From the NCBI GenBank assembly GCA_013289175.1, contig JABDAN010000008.1, positions 1 through 35,000 of the forward strand: a DNA stretch of 35,000 nt, given 5' to 3'. The stretch comes from Bacteroidota bacterium (GTDB lineage Bacteria > Bacteroidota > Bacteroidia > Chitinophagales > Chitinophagaceae). This document shows positions 1 to 8,646 of this stretch, piece after piece. The notes below the pieces were generated by a model. The model was not told where the DNA came from. It did no database searches and was given only the letters and a program-made list of their open reading frames with translations. Positions within the stretch are counted from its first letter, which is position 1. Every line of letters begins with the position of its first letter. A program made the position numbers and the translations under genes.

Positions 1-31
1 AAAATGAACCTAGGTTATAAAGCACCATCGC

Positions 32-62
32 AAAAAAAAGGGCAGACCAAGATGGCCTACCC
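32..62 (-). terminator. Rho-independent terminator of the small membrane protein gene
   Basis: On the minus strand a 10-bp stem (two G-U pairs) with a 3-base loop is followed at once by eight T residues (a run of eight A at 32-39 on the plus strand). Arms are at 53-62 and 40-49, loop at 50-52. It lies 22 bases past the stop codon of the 49-residue gene, so it very likely ends that transcript. Confidence 0.8.
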
Positions 63-83
63 AATTTGTTTTCATGGTTTGAA

Positions 84-233
84 TCAGGCTTCCCTTCTAA
101 TAAATTTCAGGAGGAATAAGATGATTGCTATAACCAGCAAGAGGTGAATGATACCACCTGCCGCATATCCAAAAAACCCAATGGCCCAAATTATAACGAG
201 TACCACGGCGATGACATACAGAAGATTTCCCAT
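84..233 (-). CDS. Small two-segment membrane protein, lmo0937 family
   Basis: This 49-residue protein starts MGNLLYVIAVVLVIIWAIGF and is almost entirely hydrophobic: one membrane segment at about residues 4-22, a short turn rich in glycine (GYAAGG, 22-27), a second segment at about 28-44, and a basic end (KFIRREA). This pattern, including the N-terminal MGNLLY-like start and the W-x-x-G-F-F-G-Y turn, is that of the lmo0937 family of tiny membrane proteins, which are widespread in bacteria and have no proven function. It has its own strong terminator immediately downstream, which supports it being a real, separately transcribed gene. No Shine-Dalgarno sequence is evident before the ATG at 233. 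The family call is from pattern recognition. Confidence 0.82.
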   Translation of the reverse strand: MGNLLYVIAVVLVIIWAIGFFGYAAGGIIHLLLVIAIILFLLKFIRREA

Positions 234-323
234 TGTAAACTATTTTAAAGATCAATAAATTGGCTCAATGAACTTATTCAATTCCTATGCCATGCGGAGT
301 GGTATGGAATTTAATTCATCCAG

Positions 324-848
324 TTAGGATTTCCAGTAAAGATGCAGGCAACCATTTACTCCATACAAAGGATCCAAGGCAGGAATGGGGACCTTTTCGA
401 TATTTCTGTCTGTCCCAGGACGTTCGCCTGCCTTTCCCAGGTTCATATCGAAATCCCTTCCTTCTGGATATGCTCCGATACATTTGAAATCCGCCGATGA
501 GCCGATATTTTTATGGGAGACACCTGCCGGAATGACCAGTACATCGCCTGTTACCAGTTGGAGCTGGATCCCGCTGTCTCCTCCAAGCTGAACATGGCAT
601 TCACCACAATAAATTCCCAACACTTCATGGGTAGTACTATGATAATGGTGATATCCATAGATGCCATTTCTCCAGGAGTTTTTCCAATCGTTTTCATCGA
701 AAACTTCTTCAATTATTCCCGGCGCGTGATTATTGGGCAATTGAAAGGCGGACTTGTAAATCAATATCGGCAGAAGTGAATTGGGGAAAATTCCATTGTC
801 TGCCAGGGCAAAATGTGGAATCTTGACAGGAGCCTTTGCGAGCATCAT
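324..848 (-). CDS. Cupin domain protein, YjlB-like
   Basis: A 174-residue single-domain cupin, with no signal peptide, so cytoplasmic. Cupin motif 1 is seen at about residues 65-81 (YHHYHSTTHEVLGIYCG), giving likely metal ligands His68, His70 and Glu75; motif 2 is at about 101-114 (GDVLVIPAGVSHKN), with the fourth ligand His112. Length and the layout of an HxH-x4-E core in the middle of the chain match Bacillus subtilis YjlB, a cupin of unknown reaction. The substrate cannot be told from sequence. Two adjacent ATG codons (848 and 845) could start it. It is transcribed away from the lipoprotein gene at 1244 and toward the small membrane protein, 90 bases upstream of that gene's start; a shared transcript is possible but not shown. 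Confidence 0.85.
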   Translation of the reverse strand: MMLAKAPVKIPHFALADNGIFPNSLLPILIYKSAFQLPNNHAPGIIEEVFDENDWKNSWRNGIYGYHHYHSTTHEVLGIYCGECHVQLGGDSGIQLQLVTGDVLVIPAGVSHKNIGSSADFKCIGAYPEGRDFDMNLGKAGERPGTDRNIEKVPIPALDPLYGVNGCLHLYWKS

Positions 849-1243
849 TTGTGGTTTATTTTATGACTCATTTTCAGTATTTCATGGCTTTAAGCGAACC
901 GAAAAGGAGAGGTGAAATTCTACTGTTGAAAAAACCGGGCCCGGACCGGAAGTGCTTTCTTTTGAAACGGAGCAGGCGGTGGATAGTAAGGTTACGACCC
1001 CTTGAATTTTCAGGAAAGATCGAACGGCTGGACGGTGAAGTCAGGCCAGTTTGCGACAAAGATTTCTTTCAAGCTGTCTTCACCCCTGAAAAGGGAAGCG
1101 TTCTGTCAAAGCTTCCAACACCAAACCGCCTCTAAGTATTTCCTTTAGATATGCTTATAAAACAAACGTGTATAAGTCCGTGATTGCTATTCAACCTCCA
1201 TAATTATGATTATCTTTCTACCCACACCTTTAAGACAGCCATC
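849..1243. other. Gene-free divergent region upstream of cupin and lipoprotein genes
   Basis: About 395 bases between divergently read genes. It is more GC-rich from about 900 to 1130 than an average promoter region here. Open frames exist on both strands, but none has a recognisable domain, the plus-strand one is unusually rich in Arg and Lys, and plausible protein-like stretches fall in different frames. I see no RNA gene or clear promoter. It may hold the remains of a decayed gene, but this is speculation. Confidence 0.4.
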
Positions 1244-2014
1244 ATGAAACCAATTCTTACCTTCTGCAATACTGTTCTTTTTTTGGCGGCGACTACAGGA
1301 ACCTTTTTGATGTCATCCTGCAAGAAGGACAATAGTTCAACCAGCTCAGGCAGTTCCTCATTACCCAAAACCTACACAGAAATTGTCCGAAACTCTATAA
1401 TTGGCAATTCCTCGACGACCTATGACCTCACCTATGACTCTAAAAATCGCTTGATCGGGGTAACATCCATCCCTGCACCTCCCGTTTTGAATTTTGTGTA
1501 TGCGTATCCTTCTAGTAGTTCCTATACGATGGATCTATACGAAAATGGTTCGTTGAGTATCCATGAAATATTTTACCTGAACAACTTATCTAAGGTGGAC
1601 AGTACTTTTCAGTATGATGACAGCCAAGACACTACGACGGAAAAATATATTTATGATGCGAACAAATTGTTGGTGCAGCTTAAAACTTACGACTATTCTT
1701 CTGGCATTGCTACCTTAAGCAGCACCGCCAATAATACCTTTGATGCCAATGGAAATGCGACACTTTCCGTGGATGATCAGGGGAATACAACAGTCAATAC
1801 TTTTTATACAGATCAGCCCAACAGCTTGACACTTGGTCAGACATTTCTCCCGCAAAATACCAATCTGTTGAAAACAACCACACTTACAACCAGCAGTTAT
1901 ACAGAAACGGCTACCCATTACTATACTTTTGACAGCAATAACCGGGTCATACAGGACAGCGCTGTTATAAGCGGATATGTGGTGGCAACTGGGATCAAAA
2001 ATTATACATATTGA
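1244..2014 (+). CDS. Lipoprotein with YD-like sequence repeats, unknown function
   Basis: A 256-residue predicted lipoprotein. The chosen ATG at 1244 starts MKPILTFCNTVLFLAATTGT and leads to a lipobox ending at Cys26 (LMSSC), followed by KKDN and a Ser/Thr-rich linker. Starting upstream at 1184 would add 20 residues before the basic n-region, which fits a signal peptide worse. The mature part carries several short repeats of the form Y/F-D-x-N-x-x-L/V (around TYDSKNRLIG, YIYDANKLLV, NTFDANGNAT, YTFDSNNRVI), resembling the YD-type beta-strand repeats found in many Bacteroidota surface lipoproteins. Basic and acidic residues directly after the cysteine resemble the lipoprotein export signal described for surface lipoproteins in this phylum, so surface exposure is possible. 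No enzyme motif is seen. Confidence 0.78.
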   Translation: MKPILTFCNTVLFLAATTGTFLMSSCKKDNSSTSSGSSSLPKTYTEIVRNSIIGNSSTTYDLTYDSKNRLIGVTSIPAPPVLNFVYAYPSSSSYTMDLYENGSLSIHEIFYLNNLSKVDSTFQYDDSQDTTTEKYIYDANKLLVQLKTYDYSSGIATLSSTANNTFDANGNATLSVDDQGNTTVNTFYTDQPNSLTLGQTFLPQNTNLLKTTTLTTSSYTETATHYYTFDSNNRVIQDSAVISGYVVATGIKNYTY

Positions 2015-2046
2015 TAAACGACCTAGCGTATTTTCAGAAAGGGAAT

Positions 2047-2070
2047 AAGAACCTGCAATAAGTTCTTTTA
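2047..2070 (+). terminator. Weak hairpin between convergent genes
   Basis: A 6-bp AT-rich stem (AAGAAC / GTTCTT, loop of 9) followed by TT and an A/T-rich run lies between the lipoprotein stop (2014) and the exonuclease III stop (2105, minus strand). Position fits a terminator for the convergent pair, but the stem is short. Confidence 0.35.
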
Positions 2071-2104
2071 TAAAAAAGGCCAGGGGTAACAACGAAAATT
2101 TCTC

Positions 2105-2875
2105 TTATTTCAATTCGATCCATGTAGGCGCATGGTCACTGGATTTTTCCCATCCTCTTACAAACTTGTCAACTCCCGCGGACTGCAGGCGTTTTTCCGC
2201 CTCGGAATTCAGAAGGAAATGATCGATCCTAAGTCCTGCATTGCGTCCGAAGGCATTGCGAAAATAATCCCAGAATGTATAAACGATTTCATCTGGATGG
2301 AGTTTCCTGATTGCATCCTTCCATCCTTGTGCGAGTAATCTATTGAAATCTGCACGCACTTCCTGACGGAACAAAGCATCGTTTACCCAACGTTCCGGTT
2401 TATAGACATCCAATTCCGTAGGCATGACATTATAGTCACCGGTTAAAATGATCGTTCCCGGGGAGGCGATGAGTTTTTCTGCGTGAATGATTAGCCTTTC
2501 AAACCAGGCTAGTTTGTAGTCGAATTTTGGTCCTGGATAAGGATTGCCATTCGGTAAATAAAGACAGCCAACTCTAATACCTCCCACGTCAGCTTCTATA
2601 TAACGACTGTGCAAATCCTCCGGATCTCCCGGTAACCCGCGACGCAACTCCCGGGGTCTTCCAATCTTCGAAAGAATGGCTACTCCATTCCAGCTTTTCT
2701 GACCATGCCAAATGGCTTCATAACCTGCATCCAGCAAGCTTGCTTCCGGAAATTTTTCTTCCGGAGCTTTTAATTCCTGCAGGCAGACGATCGAAGGTCC
2801 GGTTTCTTTCAGCCATCTTAAGAGTACGGGTAAACGCCCGTTTATACCATTGACATTGTAGGTTGCTATTTTCAT
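2105..2875 (-). CDS. xth: Exodeoxyribonuclease III (AP endonuclease family 1)
   Basis: A 256-residue, full-length member of the exonuclease III / AP endonuclease family, which cuts DNA 5' of abasic sites and degrades one strand from 3' ends during base excision repair. Visible motifs: ATYNVNGING at 4-13 (Asn7), CLQELK with metal ligand Glu34, LTGDYNV with Asp147 and Asn149, LRIDHFLL with Asp218, and SSDHAP with the catalytic Asp247-His248 pair near the C-terminus. The start at 2875 is chosen because MKIATYNVNG is the usual N-terminus of the family; the longer reading from 2899 adds eight residues of no conserved character. It is cytoplasmic. It lies 59 bases downstream of the ABC exporter gene on the same strand and may be cotranscribed. 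Confidence 0.95.
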   Translation of the reverse strand: MKIATYNVNGINGRLPVLLRWLKETGPSIVCLQELKAPEEKFPEASLLDAGYEAIWHGQKSWNGVAILSKIGRPRELRRGLPGDPEDLHSRYIEADVGGIRVGCLYLPNGNPYPGPKFDYKLAWFERLIIHAEKLIASPGTIILTGDYNVMPTELDVYKPERWVNDALFRQEVRADFNRLLAQGWKDAIRKLHPDEIVYTFWDYFRNAFGRNAGLRIDHFLLNSEAEKRLQSAGVDKFVRGWEKSSDHAPTWIELK

Positions 2876-2934
2876 AAAAGCATCTTTCGCGTAAAACAAT
2901 CAATGCAAAAATTTAGCCATCTGTTGTCAGCTAA

Positions 2935-4857
2935 TCATTCCGCTGTTTCTTCTTCATTTTCAGAATCGTCACTCTCTTCTTCATCAGGATTGGTTGCTAT
3001 CACATCCTCATTTTCATTTTTATTGGTTTTTGAAAAAGCACTAAACCATCCCCCCGCTTGGATCAGCGCGTCAGGTGATCCGGTTTCTGTTAGTTTTCCG
3101 TCTTCTAAGACAATTACGTGATCGGCATCCTTGACCATGGAATAACGATGAGCAATAATAACTACTGTATTGTGCGCTCTGATGGCATGTATGCTGGATA
3201 TGATTTCCATTTCTGTCGCGTAATCCAGGTTGGCTGTTGCCTCATCCAGAATTAAGATCTTGGGCTTGGCCAGCAGTATCCTGGCAATTTGTATTCGCTG
3301 TCTTTCTCCAACCGATAAACCAATGCCATTTTCTCCCACAACGGTGTTCAGACGAAGCGGTAGTCTATTTACGGTGTGTTCAAGGCCTGCAGCAAGAACA
3401 GCTTTTTCGATTTCTTGCTTGTCCGCCTCTGGTCTTTTATAAGATATGTTGTCTCCAATGGTTCCGTTAAACAATGCGCCATCGGCTGAAACAATACCTA
3501 TTTGTTTTCGTACACTGGAAGGATTGAGGTTTTCAATGTTCTGATCATCAATTAAGATACTGCCTGAATCGGGCTTGTATAACTTTAGGAGCAAATCAAC
3601 GAGCGTCGTTTTACCTGCTCCAGAAGGTCCTACAATAGCAGTCAGTTTTCCGGGTTCTATGTAAAAAGATATGTCATCCAGTATTTTTCGATCCGGAGTA
3701 TAAGAAAACTGCACATTCCGGAATTCAATTCTCCCTAGGTTTAGCTCCAGGGACTTAGTGAAAGTTTCCTCTTCGGGCCGATCTACCATTTTAAATGCCC
3801 GGGCGATTGACACAATATTTTGCTGAACAGAAATCCAGAGGGTCGCCAAGTTGTCAATCGGGCTATAAAGTCTGTCCAAGTAAGTGACAAACATCACCAC
3901 ATCCCCGGGGGTCAATTTACTTTCCAGCGTAAGGTAGCCTCCATATCCGAGAACCAGTGCCGTGGACAAATGGGTAAGCACAGTCTCCCAGAATTCATAT
4001 TTGTTAGCCAGTCTGGATCGGTGAATATAATCGCCGTAAGCGCCAGCCGAAACAGCTTCCAGATTTTTCAATTCCTTTTCCTCTGCTCCAGAAAGTTTAA
4101 CCGTTTTTATACCCGAGAGCGCATCCTGAATCTTGGTGGAAACACTTTCCCATTTCTGGTAATATTCCGTCAACCCGTTTTCCAGTTTTTTGGCCGATAC
4201 CCAGGCAATCAATAAATAAAAGGGAATGATGATCAAAGACACTGCCGTCAAACCAGGGTTTTGCCAGAACATAATACCCAAAATGCCAACCAAGCCAATG
4301 AGTTCAGGCAGGATTTGTTGCGAAAAACCATTTACCACTGCCGACACTTCTTCAGACTGGTCGATTCGTTTTGCGATGGCTGCCGCGGGTCTTTTGACAA
4401 AAAAATCAAGTGGGAGGTGCATAACATGCCGAAAAGTGCTCAAAATGAATGACTGTTCGACCCCGCAGGAGAATTTTACATTTTTACTTTCGCCAATACG
4501 CCAAAGAACCGTAGAAACAATATTGATGACGAACAACCAGACAACTGCCCAAAGTAAAGTATCCAAAGCCTGATTGGAAGTTCTCGCTGCCACATGGCCC
4601 TTGTGATGAGGTTCTTTGATTTTCTTTCGGGGCTCTCGGGTCATACCTACTTCCTTTCTGGCAGAATCCCTGGCCTGACCAACAAACACTCCCGCCACGT
4701 CGTTGATCGCTTCCCGATAAATGAGGGGTTCAATCAAGCTGGTTCCGGTACCCAGTAGACTCAGGACAACCACCCATAGAAATTGCTTTTTAAAGGGCAA
4801 AATCAAATGGAAAATCTTTGTCCAAATATTTTGTTTGGTTGATTTATCGGATTTCAT
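2935..4857 (-). CDS. ABC exporter, fused permease and ATPase
   Basis: A 640-residue half-transporter of the ABC-B (MsbA/multidrug-like) type, expected to work as a homodimer in the inner membrane. The N-terminal ~330 residues hold the six-segment membrane domain; the C-terminal part is the ATPase, with Walker A (GPSGAGKTT, about 410-418), signature motif (LSVGERQR, about 513-520), Walker B (ILILDEAT, about 532-539) and the H-loop His (IIAHR). Two features are unusual: a strongly basic insertion of about 40 residues between membrane segments 1 and 2 (about 60-97, with REPRKKIKEPHHKGH), and an acidic C-terminal tail ending DDSENEEETAE. The substrate cannot be predicted. No partner periplasmic or membrane-fusion gene lies beside it. 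Confidence 0.93.
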   Translation of the reverse strand: MKSDKSTKQNIWTKIFHLILPFKKQFLWVVVLSLLGTGTSLIEPLIYREAINDVAGVFVGQARDSARKEVGMTREPRKKIKEPHHKGHVAARTSNQALDTLLWAVVWLFVINIVSTVLWRIGESKNVKFSCGVEQSFILSTFRHVMHLPLDFFVKRPAAAIAKRIDQSEEVSAVVNGFSQQILPELIGLVGILGIMFWQNPGLTAVSLIIIPFYLLIAWVSAKKLENGLTEYYQKWESVSTKIQDALSGIKTVKLSGAEEKELKNLEAVSAGAYGDYIHRSRLANKYEFWETVLTHLSTALVLGYGGYLTLESKLTPGDVVMFVTYLDRLYSPIDNLATLWISVQQNIVSIARAFKMVDRPEEETFTKSLELNLGRIEFRNVQFSYTPDRKILDDISFYIEPGKLTAIVGPSGAGKTTLVDLLLKLYKPDSGSILIDDQNIENLNPSSVRKQIGIVSADGALFNGTIGDNISYKRPEADKQEIEKAVLAAGLEHTVNRLPLRLNTVVGENGIGLSVGERQRIQIARILLAKPKILILDEATANLDYATEMEIISSIHAIRAHNTVVIIAHRYSMVKDADHVIVLEDGKLTETGSPDALIQAGGWFSAFSKTNKNENEDVIATNPDEEESDDSENEEETAE

Positions 4858-5068
4858 TTATGAATTGTTCAGTGGCAATAATACAATTTCTCCGGTGGAG
4901 TCCAGTGCTCTTGAGCCATTCCTTACATTGATTTCTCTGCCTAAAAAAAAATGTTTACATTCGGTGTGCAGGTAGAAAGGAATTGGAGAAAATGAAGAAT
5001 ATAAACCAACTCTTAAGCGTTTGAATTCCTTTTCGCATCGATAAATTAAGAGCCACAAAGTTTTTTAT

Positions 5069-5926
5069 ATGAAAATATTGGCTCTTTTTACCCTTGTTTT
5101 GTGTACTGTTTCTATTAGTTATGGCCAGACGAAGGACTCTGCCGCATCCACAAAACTCGTTGCTCCCTGGTGGGTCGAAAAATTCAAATTTACTGCCGGA
5201 TTGTTTGTGCCCGTCAACAATACCAAAATACAGGTGGGAGCAAACGGAGCGGCCGATGGAACGGAAATTGATTTTCAAAAGGATCTCGGATTTGGTGCCA
5301 GCGTCGTGACTTTTTTAGCCAATTTCCAATGGCGTATTTCACGCCGGTCCAGGGTAAACGTTGCTTATTTCAATATGAGCCGAAATGCGACCCATACCTT
5401 ACAAAAGGATATAAATTTTAATGATCAAACCTATCCGGTTGATGCTTCGGTCAACAGTTATTTCAATACATCCATTTATCAGTTTTCATACGGGTATGCG
5501 ATTATTGAAAAACCTACTTATGAGGTCGGATTGATGATTGGAGCCCATACCGTTGGGGCAAAAACTGGCATTGCGCTGAATGGTATGAGTACGGGAGCTT
5601 CTAAGGACAATAATTTTGGATTTACAGCTCCCTTGCCGGATTTAGGCGTTTGGGGAGGATATGCTTTTAATAACCGATTTGCCGTCAATTTGGACTTCGA
5701 TTACCTTTCACTCACCGTTGATAAAATTAATGGCCGCATCATTGCCTACAACATGATTTTCTCTTATAAACTTATCCGTCAGCTGGATATTTCTCTTGCA
5801 TATTCGGGGCTTAATTTTAATATCAAGACGACCAAAAATGACGTAACCGGCGAATTCAAATGGGGTTATAACGGCCCGGTATTGGGTGCGACTTTTTCTT
5901 TCGGTAAAAAATCCTGGGTAAATTAA
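5069..5926 (+). CDS. Outer membrane beta-barrel protein, unknown function
   Basis: A 285-residue exported protein. Residues 1-20 (MKILALFTLVLCTVSISYGQ) form a signal peptide with the SYGQ-type cleavage site common in Bacteroidota. The mature chain shows alternating hydrophobic and polar residues with many aromatic girdle residues (for example FKFTAGLFVP, WRISRRSRVNVAYFNM, WGGYAFNNRFAVNLDFDYLSL) and ends with a strand leading to TFSFGKK near the C-terminus, as expected for an 8- to 12-stranded barrel. I recognise no named family with certainty. It is read in the same direction as the TonB-type receptor, 180 bases upstream, but nothing else links them. Confidence 0.75.
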   Translation: MKILALFTLVLCTVSISYGQTKDSAASTKLVAPWWVEKFKFTAGLFVPVNNTKIQVGANGAADGTEIDFQKDLGFGASVVTFLANFQWRISRRSRVNVAYFNMSRNATHTLQKDINFNDQTYPVDASVNSYFNTSIYQFSYGYAIIEKPTYEVGLMIGAHTVGAKTGIALNGMSTGASKDNNFGFTAPLPDLGVWGGYAFNNRFAVNLDFDYLSLTVDKINGRIIAYNMIFSYKLIRQLDISLAYSGLNFNIKTTKNDVTGEFKWGYNGPVLGATFSFGKKSWVN

Positions 5927-6105
5927 TACGACAGGAGTGTTCTTCTTCACGGTGTGGAGTGTTGACGAAGATTTGACTCACTACGTTTCTGCGATGGTGT
6001 TCCGGACCCTTGATTCACAGGCAAAGCGGTAAAACACAGACTTTCCACAGAATTCGCACGGATCTTTGACGACTCTTTTGATTAAAAACCGTTAAAGATC
6101 AGTCG

Positions 6106-8601
6106 TTGACCTGGAATCCAGTAAGAATAATTTTCCTTTTCTTTTCTCTTAATATATCTGCTAAAGGATATGCACAAACTGACCGACCTACGGAAAAAAA
6201 AGGAATTGTGTTTGGAGTGATCATGGATTCGGCTTCCCAGCAACCGGTGGAATATGCCACAATAAGTCTCATCGACAACCAGAACCGCCATACAATTACT
6301 GGCTCCATCAGCGACAAATTCGGTCTTTTTTCAATGGTCATCACAAAAACAGCCCATTATACGATCCTGATCGAATCTATTGGCTATTTACCCTATAGGC
6401 AGGAAGGGCTGGTTTTGGATAAAAATGCCTTTCATGACCTGGGAAAAATAAAGCTAAGTCAAAATATTTCCAGCTTAAAGGATGTTACCGTGGTGGGTGG
6501 CCAAAAACTGATTGAAAATAAGATCGATAAAATGATTTTCAATGCTGAAAAAGACCTTACATCACAAGGAGGAGTAGCTACTGATATATTAAAAAAAATA
6601 CCGCAGGTTTCTGTTGATGTAGATGGCAACGTAGAACTGGCCGGCAGTTCCAGTATTCGATTTCTCATTGATGGAAAGCCTTCGACTGCTTTTGGTAGCA
6701 ACATTGCGGATGTTTTGCAATCCATTCCGGCCAGTCAGATTAAAAGCATAGAAGTTATTACTAATCCGGGTGCCAAATATGATGCGGAGGGATTGGGAGG
6801 GATTATCAATATTATTTTGAAGCACAATCAATTAAAAGGAGTCAATGGCAGTGTTTCCCTAACAGCCGCCAGCAGGAACGAAAATGGATCGCTTAATTTG
6901 AGTGTTCGAAACGGAAATTTTGGTATCAATGCCTTTATAAATGGAAATGCCCGTTTACCCGCCACAACCCCGCAGACATCCACACGTATTTCACAAGACA
7001 CAAGCTCCAAAACTCAGGTAAATCTTTATCAGGATGGAAGCAGCCGATTTACCCGCTACGGGATTGAAAGTGGAATAAGCCTGGATTATACCTGCCTTAA
7101 AAGAAACAATTTCACGCTATCTATCAGCAACAATTATTTTGGTACCACCAATAAAGGAAGCCAGAATCAAAACCAGACGACTTCTGACTATTATGGAAAT
7201 CCTTTGAGCCAGGTTTTGACATTAAGTCAAACGCAAAGTGATTTCAGGCTGCACAATATAAACCTCAGTCTGGATTATAAAAGGACTTTTGAAAAGGAAG
7301 ATCAGGAGCTTGATATCGGTATTCATACCTCGATAGAAAGCAATAATTTTAATTCTATTAATACTCAATATTATCTTCCGGAAGACAGTTTGTTTTATGG
7401 AACCAACAACAGCAACCCGGGCACAGAAACGCAAACCGAAGTGGTTTTGGACTACGTTCAGCCGGTAAGCAAGAAAGTCACAGTGGGAATAGGAGGGAAA
7501 ATGGTATTTACGGATATTCATAGTACTTCCAATGTCTTAAGTTTAAATCCTATATCCGGACTTTATTTTTATGATTCCACACTATCAAACTATCTCCGCT
7601 ATCAGCAGCAAGTGTATGCCTTGTATTCGGAAGTCAACTTTCCGGTAGCTAAATGGCTAGATGCCAAAATTGGAATACGATACGAGCGGACGAATTTAAA
7701 TCCCTATTTTTCTGATGTTAATCAACAGGTCTCAGAACCTGGATACAATACTTTTGTTCCGTCCGTCTTTCTGAGTAAAAAATTAAATGACAATCAAACC
7801 CTGAAGCTTAGTTATTCCAAAAGAATTGAGCGGCCGGATTACCGGGATCTCAATCCCTTCATCAATACGACGGACCCGTACAATGTTACAATGGGTAATC
7901 CGTACCTTAAACCTGAAATTGGACACCGAATTGAGCTTGGTTGGAACTATGATTTGCAATCGGGTGGTTCATTTATGGTGACGGCATTTTATCGGGTGAA
8001 TCAGGATGATATACAACCCTATGTTGTTTATTATGCCAGTCTGCCGGTCGGAGATACCGTGTATAAAAATGTTGCCGTAAGCACAAGACAAAATATTGGC
8101 ACTGAAAAAAATTTGGGACTCAATCTGTTTTCAGATTTGCATTTTACGCCAAAATTCAGTGTAAGGACCAATATATTCTTATTCTATCGACAAGGAATAA
8201 ACGCACTGGATTCGGGAATAAAGGTGGAGAGCTGGAATTACCGAATAAACATGAATCTGAGTTATTATTTTACGACCAATCTCACCGGCGAGTTCTTCGC
8301 CAGTTTCAATTCACCACGTAATGAAATACAAGGAAAATATCCTTCTTTCTCGACCTATACGTTTGCTTTTCGAAAACAGTTGTGGAAGAAAAAAGGTAGC
8401 ATTGCCATAACCGCTACCAATATTTTCAGCGAGTATTTGAATCAGCCCACCATTTTATACGGACCTGATTTTACGATCAACAGTCTCAGGAAAATTCCCT
8501 TTCGGTCGTTTGGGCTAAATTTCACCTGGAAGTTTGGGAAATTGGACTTCAAAAAGGAAAAAAATGAGAATCCAGATATTCAGGCGGCTCCGATCGAATG
8601 A
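6106..8601 (+). CDS. TonB-dependent receptor-type outer membrane beta-barrel protein
   Basis: An 831-residue outer membrane receptor. After a signal peptide (about 1-24, ending GYAQ) comes a carboxypeptidase regulatory-like beta-sandwich domain (about 34-115: GVIMDSASQQPVEYATISL), a TonB plug domain (about 125-230, with SSSIRFLIDGKPS and IEVITNPGAKYDAEG-type ending) and a barrel of the outer-membrane beta-barrel family 3 type, with the IKLSYSKRIERPDYRDLNPF-like segment characteristic of that group near residue 570. It probably imports or binds a ligand at the outer membrane with TonB energy; no TonB box was firmly placed and the substrate is unknown. The start is TTG at 6106: the first in-frame ATG (6223) would remove the signal peptide, and an in-frame stop lies at 6079. 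No SusD-like partner is next to it. Confidence 0.9.
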   Translation: MTWNPVRIIFLFFSLNISAKGYAQTDRPTEKKGIVFGVIMDSASQQPVEYATISLIDNQNRHTITGSISDKFGLFSMVITKTAHYTILIESIGYLPYRQEGLVLDKNAFHDLGKIKLSQNISSLKDVTVVGGQKLIENKIDKMIFNAEKDLTSQGGVATDILKKIPQVSVDVDGNVELAGSSSIRFLIDGKPSTAFGSNIADVLQSIPASQIKSIEVITNPGAKYDAEGLGGIINIILKHNQLKGVNGSVSLTAASRNENGSLNLSVRNGNFGINAFINGNARLPATTPQTSTRISQDTSSKTQVNLYQDGSSRFTRYGIESGISLDYTCLKRNNFTLSISNNYFGTTNKGSQNQNQTTSDYYGNPLSQVLTLSQTQSDFRLHNINLSLDYKRTFEKEDQELDIGIHTSIESNNFNSINTQYYLPEDSLFYGTNNSNPGTETQTEVVLDYVQPVSKKVTVGIGGKMVFTDIHSTSNVLSLNPISGLYFYDSTLSNYLRYQQQVYALYSEVNFPVAKWLDAKIGIRYERTNLNPYFSDVNQQVSEPGYNTFVPSVFLSKKLNDNQTLKLSYSKRIERPDYRDLNPFINTTDPYNVTMGNPYLKPEIGHRIELGWNYDLQSGGSFMVTAFYRVNQDDIQPYVVYYASLPVGDTVYKNVAVSTRQNIGTEKNLGLNLFSDLHFTPKFSVRTNIFLFYRQGINALDSGIKVESWNYRINMNLSYYFTTNLTGEFFASFNSPRNEIQGKYPSFSTYTFAFRKQLWKKKGSIAITATNIFSEYLNQPTILYGPDFTINSLRKIPFRSFGLNFTWKFGKLDFKKEKNENPDIQAAPIE

Positions 8602-8606
8602 TTGGA

Positions 8607-8622
8607 CAGCCGAAAACGGCTG
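8607..8622. terminator. Hairpin between convergent receptor and phosphatase genes
   Basis: A perfect 6-bp GC-rich stem (CAGCCG / CGGCTG) with an AAAA loop sits 5 bases after the receptor stop and before the stop of the convergent phosphatase at 8647. There is no T-run on either side, so it may be a weak bidirectional terminator or an RNA-stabilising 3' hairpin. Confidence 0.4.
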
Positions 8623-8646
8623 GAAAATTACCGGAAGGCACTTATG

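Noticed and set aside
863-1135. Plus-strand open frame in the cupin/lipoprotein gap
   Set aside because: Its Arg/Lys-rich translation matches no known family, and the only ATG start competes with the promoter region of the cupin gene.
3820-4573. Plus-strand open frames within the ABC exporter gene
   Set aside because: Antisense to clear exporter motifs, without signal, domain or promoter.
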